This document shows positions 31,347 to 40,324 of a stretch of 64,000 nucleotides of DNA, in pieces; positions within the stretch are counted from its first letter, which is position 1; every line of letters begins with the position of its first letter. Source of the stretch: Actinomyces faecalis. Its GTDB lineage: Bacteria; Actinomycetota; Actinomycetes; Actinomycetales; Actinomycetaceae. The notes under the pieces were generated by a model that made no database searches, was not told the origin of the DNA, and saw nothing but the letters and a program-made list of their open reading frames with translations. The translations under genes and the position numbers were made by a program. Where the stretch lies: positions 868,001-932,000 of the forward strand of contig NZ_CP063418.1 in assembly GCF_013184985.2 (NCBI RefSeq), read 5' to 3'.

Positions 31347-32948
31347 ATGGTCTCAACCGTCTTCCCCTCCCCTGCAGGACAGGGCGATCGCCCCTGGGCG
31401 CTGAGCCGTGGGCGGCTGATCGACATCCTGACCCACACGGTTCACGACCTCGCTGGCCTCGATCTCACCCTGGAGGCCGACGGCGTCGCACAGGGCCGCC
31501 GTCTTCGCGACAGCCTGACCGGGCAGATCCGTGACCACATCCTGCCGCGGCTGCAGGACGCTGACGTGCCGGCCGTCGTCGTCGTCGGAGGCTCGACCGG
31601 GGCCGGCAAGTCCACTCTCGTCAACTCCGTCCTGGGTACAGAGGTCTCTGACGCAGGGGTCCTGCGCCCGACTACTCGCACACCGGTGCTGGTGGTCAAC
31701 CCTGAGGACGCTGAGGCCCTGGACGGCCACCCGGTGGCTGAGGTCTGCCGGCTGGTGACGTCCGCGGCCGTTCCGGCCGGACTGACCCTGATCGACGCCT
31801 CGGACCTGGACTCGGTCCAGGAGACCAACCGCGCACTCGCCTCGCGGCTCCTGGAGGCTGCGGACCTGTGGCTCTTCGTCACGACGGCAGCCCGCTACGG
31901 GGACCTGACCCCGTGGACCACCCTGGAGGACGCGGCGCGTCGTGGCACACCGATCGCCGTCGTGCTCAACCGTGCCCCGGCCAAGGTCCTCCCCGAGGTC
32001 AGGCGTGACCTCATCGGTCGTCTGGAGACGCTCGGCCTGTCGGAGGCGCCCTTCTTCGTGGTCCCCGACGCGGGACCGCACGAAGGGCTGCTCCAGGCTG
32101 ACGAGGTCGCACAGGTCCGCGACTGGCTCAGCCTGCTTGCCGGACGTCATCGTGCTGCCGGCCTCATGCGCCGTACGGACAAGAGCCTGTGGACGGGGCT
32201 GCGTGCGGACCTGACCGAGCTGGCCGACGCCGTCGACGCTCAGGACGTGGCGGGACGGGCGCTGGAGGAGGCCAGCCAGAGCCTGGTGGCTCAGGCACAG
32301 GACCGGCTGCACGAGTACGTTGAGCGCCGCACTGCCGGTGAGGGGGCGCCCGCGACTCGGTGGGTCACCCTGGCCTCGTCCGGTGCCCCGTTGGCTCCTC
32401 TGGCCCAGGGCAAGGCGCTTCGGCGTGGATGGCTCGGCCGCAGGGCCAGGGCCCGTAGCGAGGCCCTGGCGCAGCTTGCCGGCGACCTGCGAGAGGTTGT
32501 CGGGCTGCAGCTGTCGGCTGCGCTGACCGAGCTGACCGGGCAGGCGACCTGCGCCTGGACCCAGGCAGGTGCGCGGGAGGAGGCGGGCACTGTGCTGGGC
32601 AACGGTCTCAGCCCTGTGGGCGCCACCGCGCAGTGGGCGCGGCGCACTGCTGAGCTTCTTGCCGAGCGAGCACAGCCTGTCAAGGGTCTGGATGACCAGG
32701 CTCTGGTCGACCTGGTGCTGGCGGGCTCCGCGGGCGTCGAGGGGGCGGCCGAGGCCGCCAGGCGTCTCGGCGTGGGTGACCAGGTCGAGGCGGCGCGGGA
32801 GGTCCTTGACGACGTCCTGACGCAGGCGCTGCAGGAGGCCGTCCCCGAGGGTAGTGCCCTCAGCCTCGTCCCCGATACCTCGCTGGCTTCCGCGCTGCGT
32901 CTGCGCGCAGGCGAGCTGGCGCCCCTTGTCCGCCCAGGAGGCGAGTGA
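31347..32948 (+). CDS. P-loop GTPase-like protein (first of a pair)
   Basis: 533 aa from ATG 31347. The P-loop GGSTGAGKST lies in VVVVGGSTGAGKSTLVNSVLG, with a TTRTP switch I region. G3 and G4 are degenerate (LIDASDLDS; VVLNRAP instead of NKxD). The C-terminal half is a long helical region with hydrophobic patches. It is adjacent to a second GTPase with intact motifs, like the paired dynamin/septin-like proteins of actinobacteria that act at the membrane. Substrate unknown. Confidence 0.7.
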   Translation: MVSTVFPSPAGQGDRPWALSRGRLIDILTHTVHDLAGLDLTLEADGVAQGRRLRDSLTGQIRDHILPRLQDADVPAVVVVGGSTGAGKSTLVNSVLGTEVSDAGVLRPTTRTPVLVVNPEDAEALDGHPVAEVCRLVTSAAVPAGLTLIDASDLDSVQETNRALASRLLEAADLWLFVTTAARYGDLTPWTTLEDAARRGTPIAVVLNRAPAKVLPEVRRDLIGRLETLGLSEAPFFVVPDAGPHEGLLQADEVAQVRDWLSLLAGRHRAAGLMRRTDKSLWTGLRADLTELADAVDAQDVAGRALEEASQSLVAQAQDRLHEYVERRTAGEGAPATRWVTLASSGAPLAPLAQGKALRRGWLGRRARARSEALAQLAGDLREVVGLQLSAALTELTGQATCAWTQAGAREEAGTVLGNGLSPVGATAQWARRTAELLAERAQPVKGLDDQALVDLVLAGSAGVEGAAEAARRLGVGDQVEAAREVLDDVLTQALQEAVPEGSALSLVPDTSLASALRLRAGELAPLVRPGGE

Positions 32949-32953
32949 GAACC

Positions 32954-34396
32954 ATGACGTCTGCTGACGCCAGTCCTGCTGCACGCCTGGAAGCGCGCCT
33001 GGAGGCGCTGCGCCAGGCTCTTGACGAGTGCCCGACGGAGGTCCCGGCGTCCCTGGCCATTCCCGCCAGGAACAACCTGGACTCCGTGGCCGAGCGCCTG
33101 GCCCTGGGGGTGGATCACACGGTGGTCGCGCTCTTCGGCGGCACCGGGTCCGGCAAGTCCTCACTGTTCAACGCCCTGACACAGCTGGAGTTCGCCGACG
33201 TCGGCGCCCGCCGCCCCACCACCTCGCGCGCGGCGGCCTGCACCTGGGGAGATGACGCGTCTGCTCTGCTGACCTTTCTCGGGGTGGATCCGGAACGGAG
33301 AATCCGCCGCGAGTCCCTTCTGGACGGCAGCGACCAGGACGATCTGGCTGGTCTGGTCCTGCTCGACGTACCGGACTACGACTCGGTGACCGCCGCCCAC
33401 GCCTTGCAGGTGGACCGGCTGGTCCCCCTGGCCGACATCCTGGTGTGGGTCCTGGACCCGCAGAAGTACGCTGACTCCGCACTGCACGACGGGTACCTCC
33501 GAGGTCTGGGGGCCCGTCAGGAGGACATGCTCGTCCTGGTCAACCAGGTTGACACCCTGCCTGAGGGAAGCCGGGACCGCCTGATGGAGGACGTGCACAG
33601 CCTGCTCGTGGCTGACGGCCTTGAGGACGTCACGGTGCTGCCCGTCTCGGCGGTGCGCGGTGACAACCTTGCAGCCGTGCGACAGATCCTCCTGGACCGC
33701 GTGGTGCGTGAGTCCAACGCCGCTCGTACGGCGACGGCGGAGCTGGACCGTATCGCCACCCGTCTGCTTCCCACAGCCGCGGCTCGGGGCGTGGAGATCA
33801 CGCAGGAGCCGCGCGCTGAGCTCGTGGACACCCTGGTCAAGGCCTCCGGTGCCGGGGTCGTGGCTGACTCGATCCGTGTGAACCTGGCCAAGGTGGTGCC
33901 TGCGGCCCTGGCCCGTCCTGAGCCTCCGGCGCGCTCAGCGGTTGAGGCGTCCCGGACCCGGTGGCTGGCGCACACGAGCGAGGGCATGCCCTCGGTGTGG
34001 TCACGCTCGGTGTCCTCGGCGGTGTCCTCCGCTGACTCGCTGGGTGCTCAGGTTGCTGAGGGTGTGGCCTCGGTGCGTCTACCTGCCTCGCGCTCGGCCG
34101 GTATCGAGCTGGCGTGGTGGGGCGGAGCGGCGGCGCTTATCGTCGGTCTGGTGTGGACAGCGGTGGCGCTGGCCACCGGCGGGCCGTTCTGGGTCCCGGT
34201 CGTGGCGGCGGGCGTCGGCGTCGTGGCGGCCTTGTGGGCTCGTGGGGCCAGGCGGCGCCGGGCGCAGGCTGAGGCAGAGTCCTACGCGGCAGCGGTCTGG
34301 GAACGGGTCGAGGCGGTCGTCGCGCGTGGGCTGGTCGAGCCTGCCTCTGGCGTTCTGGACCGCCACCGCCGGTTGCAGCAGGCACTGCGGCGCTGA
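32954..34396 (+). CDS. Dynamin/Era-like GTPase with C-terminal membrane segments (second of a pair)
   Basis: 480 aa. G1 LFGGTGSGKSS, switch I PTTSRAA, G3 LLDVPDYDS, G4 VLVNQVD and a G5-like VLPVSAVRG are visible. The C-terminus has two hydrophobic segments (IELAWWGGAAALIVGLVWTAVALA and FWVPVVAAGVGVVAALWA) and then a basic helix. ATG 32954 is chosen; GTG 32945 (overlapping the upstream stop) is an alternative. The two genes are co-transcribed. Confidence 0.75.
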   Translation: MTSADASPAARLEARLEALRQALDECPTEVPASLAIPARNNLDSVAERLALGVDHTVVALFGGTGSGKSSLFNALTQLEFADVGARRPTTSRAAACTWGDDASALLTFLGVDPERRIRRESLLDGSDQDDLAGLVLLDVPDYDSVTAAHALQVDRLVPLADILVWVLDPQKYADSALHDGYLRGLGARQEDMLVLVNQVDTLPEGSRDRLMEDVHSLLVADGLEDVTVLPVSAVRGDNLAAVRQILLDRVVRESNAARTATAELDRIATRLLPTAAARGVEITQEPRAELVDTLVKASGAGVVADSIRVNLAKVVPAALARPEPPARSAVEASRTRWLAHTSEGMPSVWSRSVSSAVSSADSLGAQVAEGVASVRLPASRSAGIELAWWGGAAALIVGLVWTAVALATGGPFWVPVVAAGVGVVAALWARGARRRRAQAEAESYAAAVWERVEAVVARGLVEPASGVLDRHRRLQQALRR

Positions 34397-34600
34397 CCGA
34401 GTACCTGGTGCCCTGTCTCGTGGCGTGCTGCGTGGACGTGGCCTCGCGGAGCGTGACGAGCGCCCGGGCTCCACAGGCGCTTCCCGTGACACCCTTGTCC
34501 ACAGGACTCGGAAGGCGTGGTGGCAGGGACGGGTGGCAGACGGGCACGGTGTGAGTGAGCCAGCACGTGGCTGGCCCGCCGAGCCGAAGGAGCAACCGCC

Positions 34601-35323
34601 ATGTCGCGTCAGATCGACGTCGTCGTCCAGGGGACCCTGGGGACGACCCCGTCCCTCGTCCACACCTCGAAGGACCGCCTCTACTGCCACTTCCGCCTTG
34701 CCACGACCCCGACCTACCGCGTTGACAACGAGTGGCGGGAGGGAGACACCCTGTGGTTCACGGCCAAGGCCTGGGGCGCCCTGGCGCGGAACCTGGCGAT
34801 GAGCCTGCGCAAGGGAGACCCTGTGGTGCTCGTGGGCCGATTCACCCAGGAGACGTGGAGGCGGGAGGACGGCTCAGAGAGCCTGTCCAACGTGCTGACC
34901 GTCTCCGCGGGAGGCCATGACCTCACACGTGGTGAGAGCAGGTTCATGAAGGTCGCCCCGCCTCCTCGGTCCGCGGACTCGGCCGAGGAGGCGGGGATGA
35001 CGAGCCAGAGGAGGGCGGAGGACCAGGACGGCACCGCGTCGTCGAGCACCTCGCTGCCGGTGGGATCTGACGAGCGCAGGAGCGGCGGTGAGCCTGCTGC
35101 GAGCCTGCCGGGGCAGGCTGCTGGCAGCGAGACAGACCCCTGGGAGGTTCCGTCGCCTGACGCCCACCGAGACGAGGGCGACGTCGGAGCCCGGGTGGGT
35201 ACAGACCCGGATCCAGGTGAGGGGGAGCCCGCGCTCTCGCAGGAGCCGGCGGCTGAGGCGCTGAGTGAGCAAGGTGAGACCGCGCTCGGGACAGGCGACC
35301 GGCCCAGGTACGTCGTGGTGTGA
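34601..35323 (+). CDS. Single-stranded DNA-binding protein paralogue
   Basis: 240 aa, ATG 34601. The N-terminal ~110 residues form an SSB OB-fold: VVVQGTLGTTPSLVHTSKDRLYCHFRLATTPTYR, LWFTAKAWGALARNLAMSLRKGDPVVLVGRF, WRREDGSESLSNVLTVSAGG. A long acidic, low-complexity tail ends RPRYVVV and lacks the DDDIPF-type tip that recruits partner proteins in canonical SSB, so this is probably a secondary SSB (SsbB-like). Confidence 0.85.
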   Translation: MSRQIDVVVQGTLGTTPSLVHTSKDRLYCHFRLATTPTYRVDNEWREGDTLWFTAKAWGALARNLAMSLRKGDPVVLVGRFTQETWRREDGSESLSNVLTVSAGGHDLTRGESRFMKVAPPPRSADSAEEAGMTSQRRAEDQDGTASSSTSLPVGSDERRSGGEPAASLPGQAAGSETDPWEVPSPDAHRDEGDVGARVGTDPDPGEGEPALSQEPAAEALSEQGETALGTGDRPRYVVV

Positions 35324-35336
35324 GCAGGGAGCGGAC

Positions 35337-35831
35337 TCAGCCGAGCCGCGTCAGCAGGTGGTCGAGGTCAGCGGGGTGAGCCACGTCCAGCACCTCGATG
35401 AGGACCCGGGCGACGGCGTCGGCTGCGCTGGCTCCGTCCGGCAGGAGCCGGACGAGTAGGTCGGTGTGTCGGCGCCACCCGAGGGCCTCCAGGTCCTCAA
35501 CAGCCTGAGGTGGTAGCAGGACGGCGCCGACGGCGTCCAGGACGGGGAGAGCGACCTCGACGCCGTCGGTCCTGACGGTGAGTACCACTCCCGGGACCTC
35601 GTGGGAGGCCACCGGTGCAGGACGGCGGCGGAGAAGGGCCCGCAGTCCTCGTGGTTGTGACAGGGAGTCCGACGTGGCGACGGGGGACGGGGTCGTCAGG
35701 AGCAGGGTCAGGTACTCACCCTGACCACGGCAGCGATCAAGAAAGGTGGCGAGCGAAGGCTGGAAACGGGACCACGATCCGAGGTCCGCCACGTCGTCCA
35801 GGGGCGGCAGGTCGGGGGAGTCGGGACTCAT
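35337..35831 (-). CDS. Conserved actinobacterial protein, unknown
   Basis: 164 aa, ATG 35831. It contains [55 protein letters not shown] and a closing helix [13 protein letters not shown]. It looks like a compact alpha/beta domain without membrane segments or catalytic motifs. Convergent with the SSB-like gene. Function unknown. Confidence 0.65.
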   Translation of the reverse strand: MSPDSPDLPPLDDVADLGSWSRFQPSLATFLDRCRGQGEYLTLLLTTPSPVATSDSLSQPRGLRALLRRRPAPVASHEVPGVVLTVRTDGVEVALPVLDAVGAVLLPPQAVEDLEALGWRRHTDLLVRLLPDGASAADAVARVLIEVLDVAHPADLDHLLTRLG

Positions 35832-35970
35832 ACCCTGTTCCTACGCTATGGCGAGCGGCCCTCGCCACACACCTTGCCCGCGTGTCTGCGTGTGGTCGCG
35901 CGGGATGGGTCGCTACGGTGACTGGGACTGGGCGTGTCCGCGCCCGTGCCCGCTAGGAGAGCGCCAGACA

Positions 35971-36660
35971 ATGATCCGATTTGACCACGTGTCCAAGGTC
36001 TACAAGCGAGGCGCGCGCCCTGCGCTCGATGACGTCACCATCGAGATCGAGCGTGGGGAGTTCGTCTTCCTCGTCGGGGCCTCCGGCTCGGGCAAGTCGA
36101 CCTTCCTGCGCCTGACCCTGCGTGAGGAGCGCCCGACCTCTGGGCGTATCCACGTCCTGGGGCGCGACCTGTCCCAGGTGTCCACCTGGAAGGTGCCGCA
36201 GCTGCGTCGGGAGATGGGATTCGTCTTCCAGGACTTCCGTCTCCTGGAGAACAAGACCGTCATCGAGAACGTGGCCCTGGCGTCCCAGGTGATCGGAAAG
36301 CCGCGCCACTACATCCTCTCCGCTGTTCCTGAGGCCCTTGACCTGGTGGGGCTCAGTGGTAAGGAGCAGCGCAAGCCGCACGAGCTCTCCGGCGGCGAGC
36401 AGCAGCGCGTAGCGATCGCGCGCGCCATGGTCAACCGTCCCAAGCTCTTGCTGGCTGACGAGCCCACCGGAAACCTCGACCCCTCGACCTCAGTGGGGAT
36501 CATGCGTCTGCTGGACCGGATCAACCGCCAGGGCACCACCGTGGTCATGGCGACCCATGACGACGAGATCGTCGACCAGATGCGTAAGCGCGTCATCGAG
36601 CTCAAGGCCGGTGAGGTCGTTCGCGACCAGGCCCGTGGCGTCTACGGCTCGGACCGCTGA
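35971..36660 (+). CDS. ftsE: Cell division ATP-binding protein FtsE
   Basis: 229 aa, ATG 35971. An ABC ATPase with Walker [10 protein letters not shown], signature LSGGEQQR, Walker [13 protein letters not shown] and H-loop ATHDD. It pairs with FtsX at the septum to activate peptidoglycan hydrolases, here probably the M23 protein two genes downstream. FtsX starts 11 bp after its stop. Confidence 0.97.
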   Translation: MIRFDHVSKVYKRGARPALDDVTIEIERGEFVFLVGASGSGKSTFLRLTLREERPTSGRIHVLGRDLSQVSTWKVPQLRREMGFVFQDFRLLENKTVIENVALASQVIGKPRHYILSAVPEALDLVGLSGKEQRKPHELSGGEQQRVAIARAMVNRPKLLLADEPTGNLDPSTSVGIMRLLDRINRQGTTVVMATHDDEIVDQMRKRVIELKAGEVVRDQARGVYGSDR

Positions 36661-36671
36661 AGGAGACTCGC

Positions 36672-37589
36672 ATGCGATTCCGTTTCATCATGTCCGAGAC
36701 CTTCAAGGGTCTCACCCGCAACCTCGCGATGACGATCTCGGTCATCCTGGTCTCGTTCGTCTCCCTGCTCTTCGTGGGGGCCTCGGCGCTGCTGCAGGTC
36801 CAGATCGACACCATGAAGGGCGACTGGTATGACAAGGTCGAGGTCAGTGTCTACATGTGCCCGCCCTCGTCCAGCTACGCTCAGTGCGCTGACGGCGAGG
36901 CCAGCCAGGACCAGGTCGACGCGGTTGAGGAGCTGGTCAACTCCGACGCGCTCAAGCCCTACGTCAAGAGCTACACCATCGAGTCCAAGGCCGAGGCCTA
37001 CGAGAGCTTCATGAAGGCCTACGGCTCGACCAACATCGGTCGTAACGCCACTGAGGACATGATGCCGGTGTCCTTCCGCATCAAGCTGATCGACGCCGAG
37101 AAGTACCAGGTGGTCGCGGAGCAGTTCACTGGGCGTGACGGCGTGGAGCGCGTGGTCGACCAGCGCGCCACCCTGGAGCCTCTCTTCCTCGTGATGAACC
37201 GGGCCTCGTGGATCACCGGTGGTCTGGCGGCGGTGATGGCTGTGGCTGCGGTCCTGCTCATCACGACGACGATCCGCCTGTCTGCGATGAGCCGTTCCAA
37301 GGAGACCGGCATCATGCGCCTGGTGGGAGCCTCGAACCTGTTCATCCAATTGCCCTTCATGCTTGAAGGGGCTCTGGCAGCGCTTGCCGGTGCCCTGCTG
37401 GCGGTAGGGGGCCTGTGGGCAGGCGTGCGGTACATCATCGAGGAGTGGCTGGCGCAGTCGATCAGCTTCACGACGGCCTTTATCTCCACCTCTGACGTGC
37501 TGCGCATGGCGCCGTTGCTTCTCCTGGCTGCGATCGTGCTGGCAGCCGCCTCATCCGCCTTCTCTCTGTCGAAGTACACAAGGGTCTGA
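36672..37589 (+). CDS. ftsX: Cell division permease-like protein FtsX
   Basis: 305 aa, ATG 36672 after AAGGAG. A first membrane segment (AMTISVILVSFVSLLFVGASALL) is followed by a ~150-residue extracytoplasmic domain with two cysteines (VYMCPPSSSYAQCADG), then three membrane segments, the standard FtsX layout. The cysteine-containing lobe matches the extracellular domain that binds RipC-like activators in actinobacteria. Confidence 0.96.
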   Translation: MRFRFIMSETFKGLTRNLAMTISVILVSFVSLLFVGASALLQVQIDTMKGDWYDKVEVSVYMCPPSSSYAQCADGEASQDQVDAVEELVNSDALKPYVKSYTIESKAEAYESFMKAYGSTNIGRNATEDMMPVSFRIKLIDAEKYQVVAEQFTGRDGVERVVDQRATLEPLFLVMNRASWITGGLAAVMAVAAVLLITTTIRLSAMSRSKETGIMRLVGASNLFIQLPFMLEGALAALAGALLAVGGLWAGVRYIIEEWLAQSISFTTAFISTSDVLRMAPLLLLAAIVLAAASSAFSLSKYTRV

Positions 37590-37594
37590 TCCGC

Positions 37595-38974
37595 ATGCGC
37601 AGCCTGCACCACGAGGAGGGCGCGTCCCTCACGGCCATGCTCCCCGCTTCTCTGAGACGGGACGGACGGTCACGTCTCAGCAGGAGGGTGCGTGCCACTG
37701 CCGCGGCGGCACTGGCTGCAGGTGCGCTCGCTCTGGCCCCGATGGCGACCACGAGCGCTCCGGCTGCTGCGGACGAGCGTTCGGACGCCGTCGAGCAGCA
37801 GCGCCAGGCCACACAGCGCAAGGCTGAGCTGACCGCGTCGCTGGAGGGAGTCTCGGCCGAGCTGGGACAGGCGTACCTGGACCTGCAGGCAGCCCAGACC
37901 GCGCTGAGCTCGGCTCAGACCGAGCTGGACGGCGCGGAGGCCACATTGGCTGAGAAGCAGCGTGAGCAGCAGGTTGCGGCGGACCGTCTGTCCGTCGCGC
38001 AGGCGGATCTTGACACCCTGACGAGTCAGGCGGAGAATTCCGCCGCCAAGGTGAGCGCCCACCAGGACGCCGTCGCCTCGCTGGTCGTGTCCACCTACCA
38101 GGGAGACTCGTCGCTGACCTCGTGGACCTACGTGCTGGACTCTGACTCAGTGGAGGACCTCAGCCAGAGAGCCTCCACGATGGAGATCGCGTCCGGTATC
38201 CAGGAGTCGGTGCTGGCTGCTGCTGAGCAGGAGCGCGCACAGGACGCGAACCGGAAGGCCCGTCAGGACGCCGTGACCGAGCGCGTCAGCACGCTGGCGG
38301 CGCAGGCTGACCAGGCCAAGGCAGCGGCCGAGGAGGCTGCGACCGCCGCACAGACCAAGCGGGACGAGGTCGCCACGCTCACCTCCCAGAAGCAGACCGC
38401 TGCGGCAAGCCTGGAGACGCAGAAGGCGAGTCTGCAGGAGCAGGTGCGCCAGTCCGAGGCGGACGCGGCAGCAGCCGCTCAGACGATTGCGGCGATCGAC
38501 GCGCAGAACCGCGCGTCCTCGAGCTACACGGGCACCTCCTCCGGGGCCGCTGCGGCTGCGGACCTCGGGAACGGCGCGATCGGCCACCCGATCACCGGGC
38601 CGCTGACAGTCGCCTCCTCCTACGGCTACCGCGTCCACCCCATCACGGGCGCCTACCGGCTCCACGCCGGGGTCGACCTCGTGGCCTCGCAGGGGACACC
38701 TCAGTACGCCGCGGTCTCCGGCTCGCTCCAGCAGTTCCAGAGCGCGACCTGCGGTAACGGGATCATCCTCAACGGTGGCGTCATCAACGGCCAGTCCGTG
38801 GTCATCATCTACTGCCACCTGTCGGCCTACTCCGTCGGGAGCGGCATCAACGTGAGCAAGGGGCAGCAGATCGGTCTGACCGGCATGACTGGTGGCGCCA
38901 CGGGGCCTCACGTCCACTTCGAGGTCCACATCAACGGCTCTACGGTCAACCCGATGTCGCTGCCGGGCTTCTGA
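37595..38974 (+). CDS. Secreted M23 metallopeptidase with coiled coil (FtsEX partner)
   Basis: 459 aa from ATG 37595 (ATG 37637 also possible). A Sec signal peptide (RRVRATAAAALAAGALALAP, cleavage near APAAA) is followed by a long Gln/Ala coiled coil (about residues 60-300) and a C-terminal LytM/M23 domain with HAGVD and HVHFE zinc motifs. This is the EnvC/RipC-type layout that FtsEX controls, and the gene is directly downstream of ftsX. Whether it cuts peptidoglycan or only activates another enzyme cannot be read from sequence; zinc ligands appear intact. Confidence 0.9.
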   Translation: MRSLHHEEGASLTAMLPASLRRDGRSRLSRRVRATAAAALAAGALALAPMATTSAPAAADERSDAVEQQRQATQRKAELTASLEGVSAELGQAYLDLQAAQTALSSAQTELDGAEATLAEKQREQQVAADRLSVAQADLDTLTSQAENSAAKVSAHQDAVASLVVSTYQGDSSLTSWTYVLDSDSVEDLSQRASTMEIASGIQESVLAAAEQERAQDANRKARQDAVTERVSTLAAQADQAKAAAEEAATAAQTKRDEVATLTSQKQTAAASLETQKASLQEQVRQSEADAAAAAQTIAAIDAQNRASSSYTGTSSGAAAAADLGNGAIGHPITGPLTVASSYGYRVHPITGAYRLHAGVDLVASQGTPQYAAVSGSLQQFQSATCGNGIILNGGVINGQSVVIIYCHLSAYSVGSGINVSKGQQIGLTGMTGGATGPHVHFEVHINGSTVNPMSLPGF

Positions 38975-39064
38975 GTACAGGCGGCTCGCGGGCGGCTCCT
39001 CGGTCTTGACGGACCGCGTAGGCTAGGCTCTCGCGCCTGATTGTCGTACAGGAAGGAGAAGCAG

Positions 39065-39595
39065 ATGGCTGGCAAGAACGACCGCCCCAGGAAGCCCACG
39101 GCGGGGGAGAAGGCCAAGGCTGCCTCCGACGCCCACAAGACAGTGGCACGCAACAAGAAGGCGAGTCACGACTACTTCATCGAGGACCGCTACGAGGCGG
39201 GACTGTCCCTGACCGGGACCGAGGTCAAGGCGCTGAGGATGGGGCGTGCTTCCCTGACCGAGGCGTGGATCGAGATCGACCGGCACGGTGAGGCCTGGCT
39301 CCAGGGCGCTCACATCCCGGAGTACCTGCAGGGTACGTGGAACAACCACTCGCCGCGGCGAAAGCGCAAGCTTCTGCTGCACCGCGCTGAGCTGGATCGA
39401 CTGTCTCAGCGGGTCCAGGCCAAGGGCTACACCGTGGTCCCGCTGGAGCTGTACTTCATTGGGGGACGAGCCAAGATCGAGATCGCCCTGGCACGAGGTA
39501 AGCAGGACTGGGACAAGCGTCAGTCCCTGCGCGAGGCTCAGGACAAGCGCGAGGCCGCACGTGCGATGGCGGCTGCTAACCGACGACGGGGATGA
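39065..39595 (+). CDS. smpB: SsrA-binding protein SmpB
   Basis: 176 aa, ATG 39065 behind GGAAGGAGA. Contains VARNKKASHDYFIEDRYEAGLSLTGTEVKALRMGRASLTEAWIEI and LELYFIGGRAKIEIALARGKQDWDKR, all family hallmarks. It delivers tmRNA to stalled ribosomes. The tmRNA gene is in this window at 43,438-43,808 on the other strand. Confidence 0.97.
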   Translation: MAGKNDRPRKPTAGEKAKAASDAHKTVARNKKASHDYFIEDRYEAGLSLTGTEVKALRMGRASLTEAWIEIDRHGEAWLQGAHIPEYLQGTWNNHSPRRKRKLLLHRAELDRLSQRVQAKGYTVVPLELYFIGGRAKIEIALARGKQDWDKRQSLREAQDKREAARAMAAANRRRG

Positions 39596-39629
39596 CCCGG
39601 GCAAGGACGTGTCCTGAGGAAGGACGACG

Positions 39630-39806
39630 GTGAGGAGTACGTCCAAGATCCTGGTCTGTCTTCTTGCCGGGTGTGCTGCCGCTCTCCTACGGGCGACTCC
39701 GAGCCTTCCCAGCGTGCAGATGGCCGTCACGGTCTGGACCTCGTGGCTCCTGGCTGTGGTGGTCACGGTGTGGACTGCCTGCCCGGTCAGGAGCCGTGAT
39801 GAGTGA
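39630..39806 (+). CDS. Small membrane protein (58 aa)
   Basis: GTG 39630 with GGAAGGA six bases ahead, overlapping the next gene by 8 bases. The first segment (ILVCLLAGCAAALL) and a second one (MAVTVWTSWLLAVVVTVWTA) are hydrophobic. Likely the small membrane partner of the HTH gene that follows; not recognised. Confidence 0.45.
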   Translation: MRSTSKILVCLLAGCAAALLRATPSLPSVQMAVTVWTSWLLAVVVTVWTACPVRSRDE

Positions 39807-40020
39807 GCCGGTCCGCTACCTCGGACGCATCGACCTGGCGGCACGAGCCGGCATCACGGCCAAGACGGCTGAGAACTATCAGCGTGACGGCTACCTGCCG
39901 GCCCCCGACGTAGTCATCACCAACGGCGCCAGGTCGGTGAAAGGCTGGCTGCCTGAGACGGTGGACACCTGGCTTGCGAATCGTCCTGGCCGTGGCGCTC
40001 GGACGGACCTGCGCCGCTAG
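39799..40020 (+). CDS. Excisionase/MerR-like HTH protein (73 aa)
   Basis: ATG 39799, AGGAG five bases ahead. Sequence LGRIDLAARAGITAKTAENYQRDGYLPAPDVVI followed by KGWLPETVDTWLANRPGRG is a winged HTH of the AlpA/excisionase type. Small HTH genes like this are typical of integrated elements, and this one marks the left border of the accessory island. Confidence 0.65.
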   Translation: MSEPVRYLGRIDLAARAGITAKTAENYQRDGYLPAPDVVITNGARSVKGWLPETVDTWLANRPGRGARTDLRR

Positions 40021-40324
40021 GGCTGACGGCCCTCGCTCTACCTCTGCGCTGGCTCGGGCGGGGGCTGTCTCCCTCTCGTTCCCCAGGCTTCCCAGTTCCT
40101 GGGTCGAGCCTGCCCGCTGCGGGTTGGCTGGGTGCCTGCGCCGGGAGTCGGACCCTGCGCGCGTCTCTTCCGTGGGTCCCGTCTGGGTGGAGGGACGCGC
40201 GCACGCCGGTGGCAGGCAAGACGCGCCCCCCCGTGCCGTGGTGGCCGAGGGTTCCTGCATTCAGACGTGCTTGACGCCCGTTGGGGGGGGGCAGTCAACG
40301 CGCCTAGTCATTACGCGGCAAGTA
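40021..40324. other. Intergenic stretch without recognisable gene
   Basis: About 300 bp between the HTH gene and the Fic gene. It contains a G9 run near 40,283 and no convincing start, tRNA or hairpin. It may be remnant sequence of the accessory island. Confidence 0.5.

Noticed and set aside
31353-33164. 603-residue leftward open frame opposite the GTPase gene
   Set aside because: Antisense shadow of a gene with clear GTPase motifs; common in very GC-rich DNA.
40280-40300. G9 homopolymer as a possible phase-variation tract
   Set aside because: It lies outside any supported gene or promoter, and single-assembly run length cannot be trusted.
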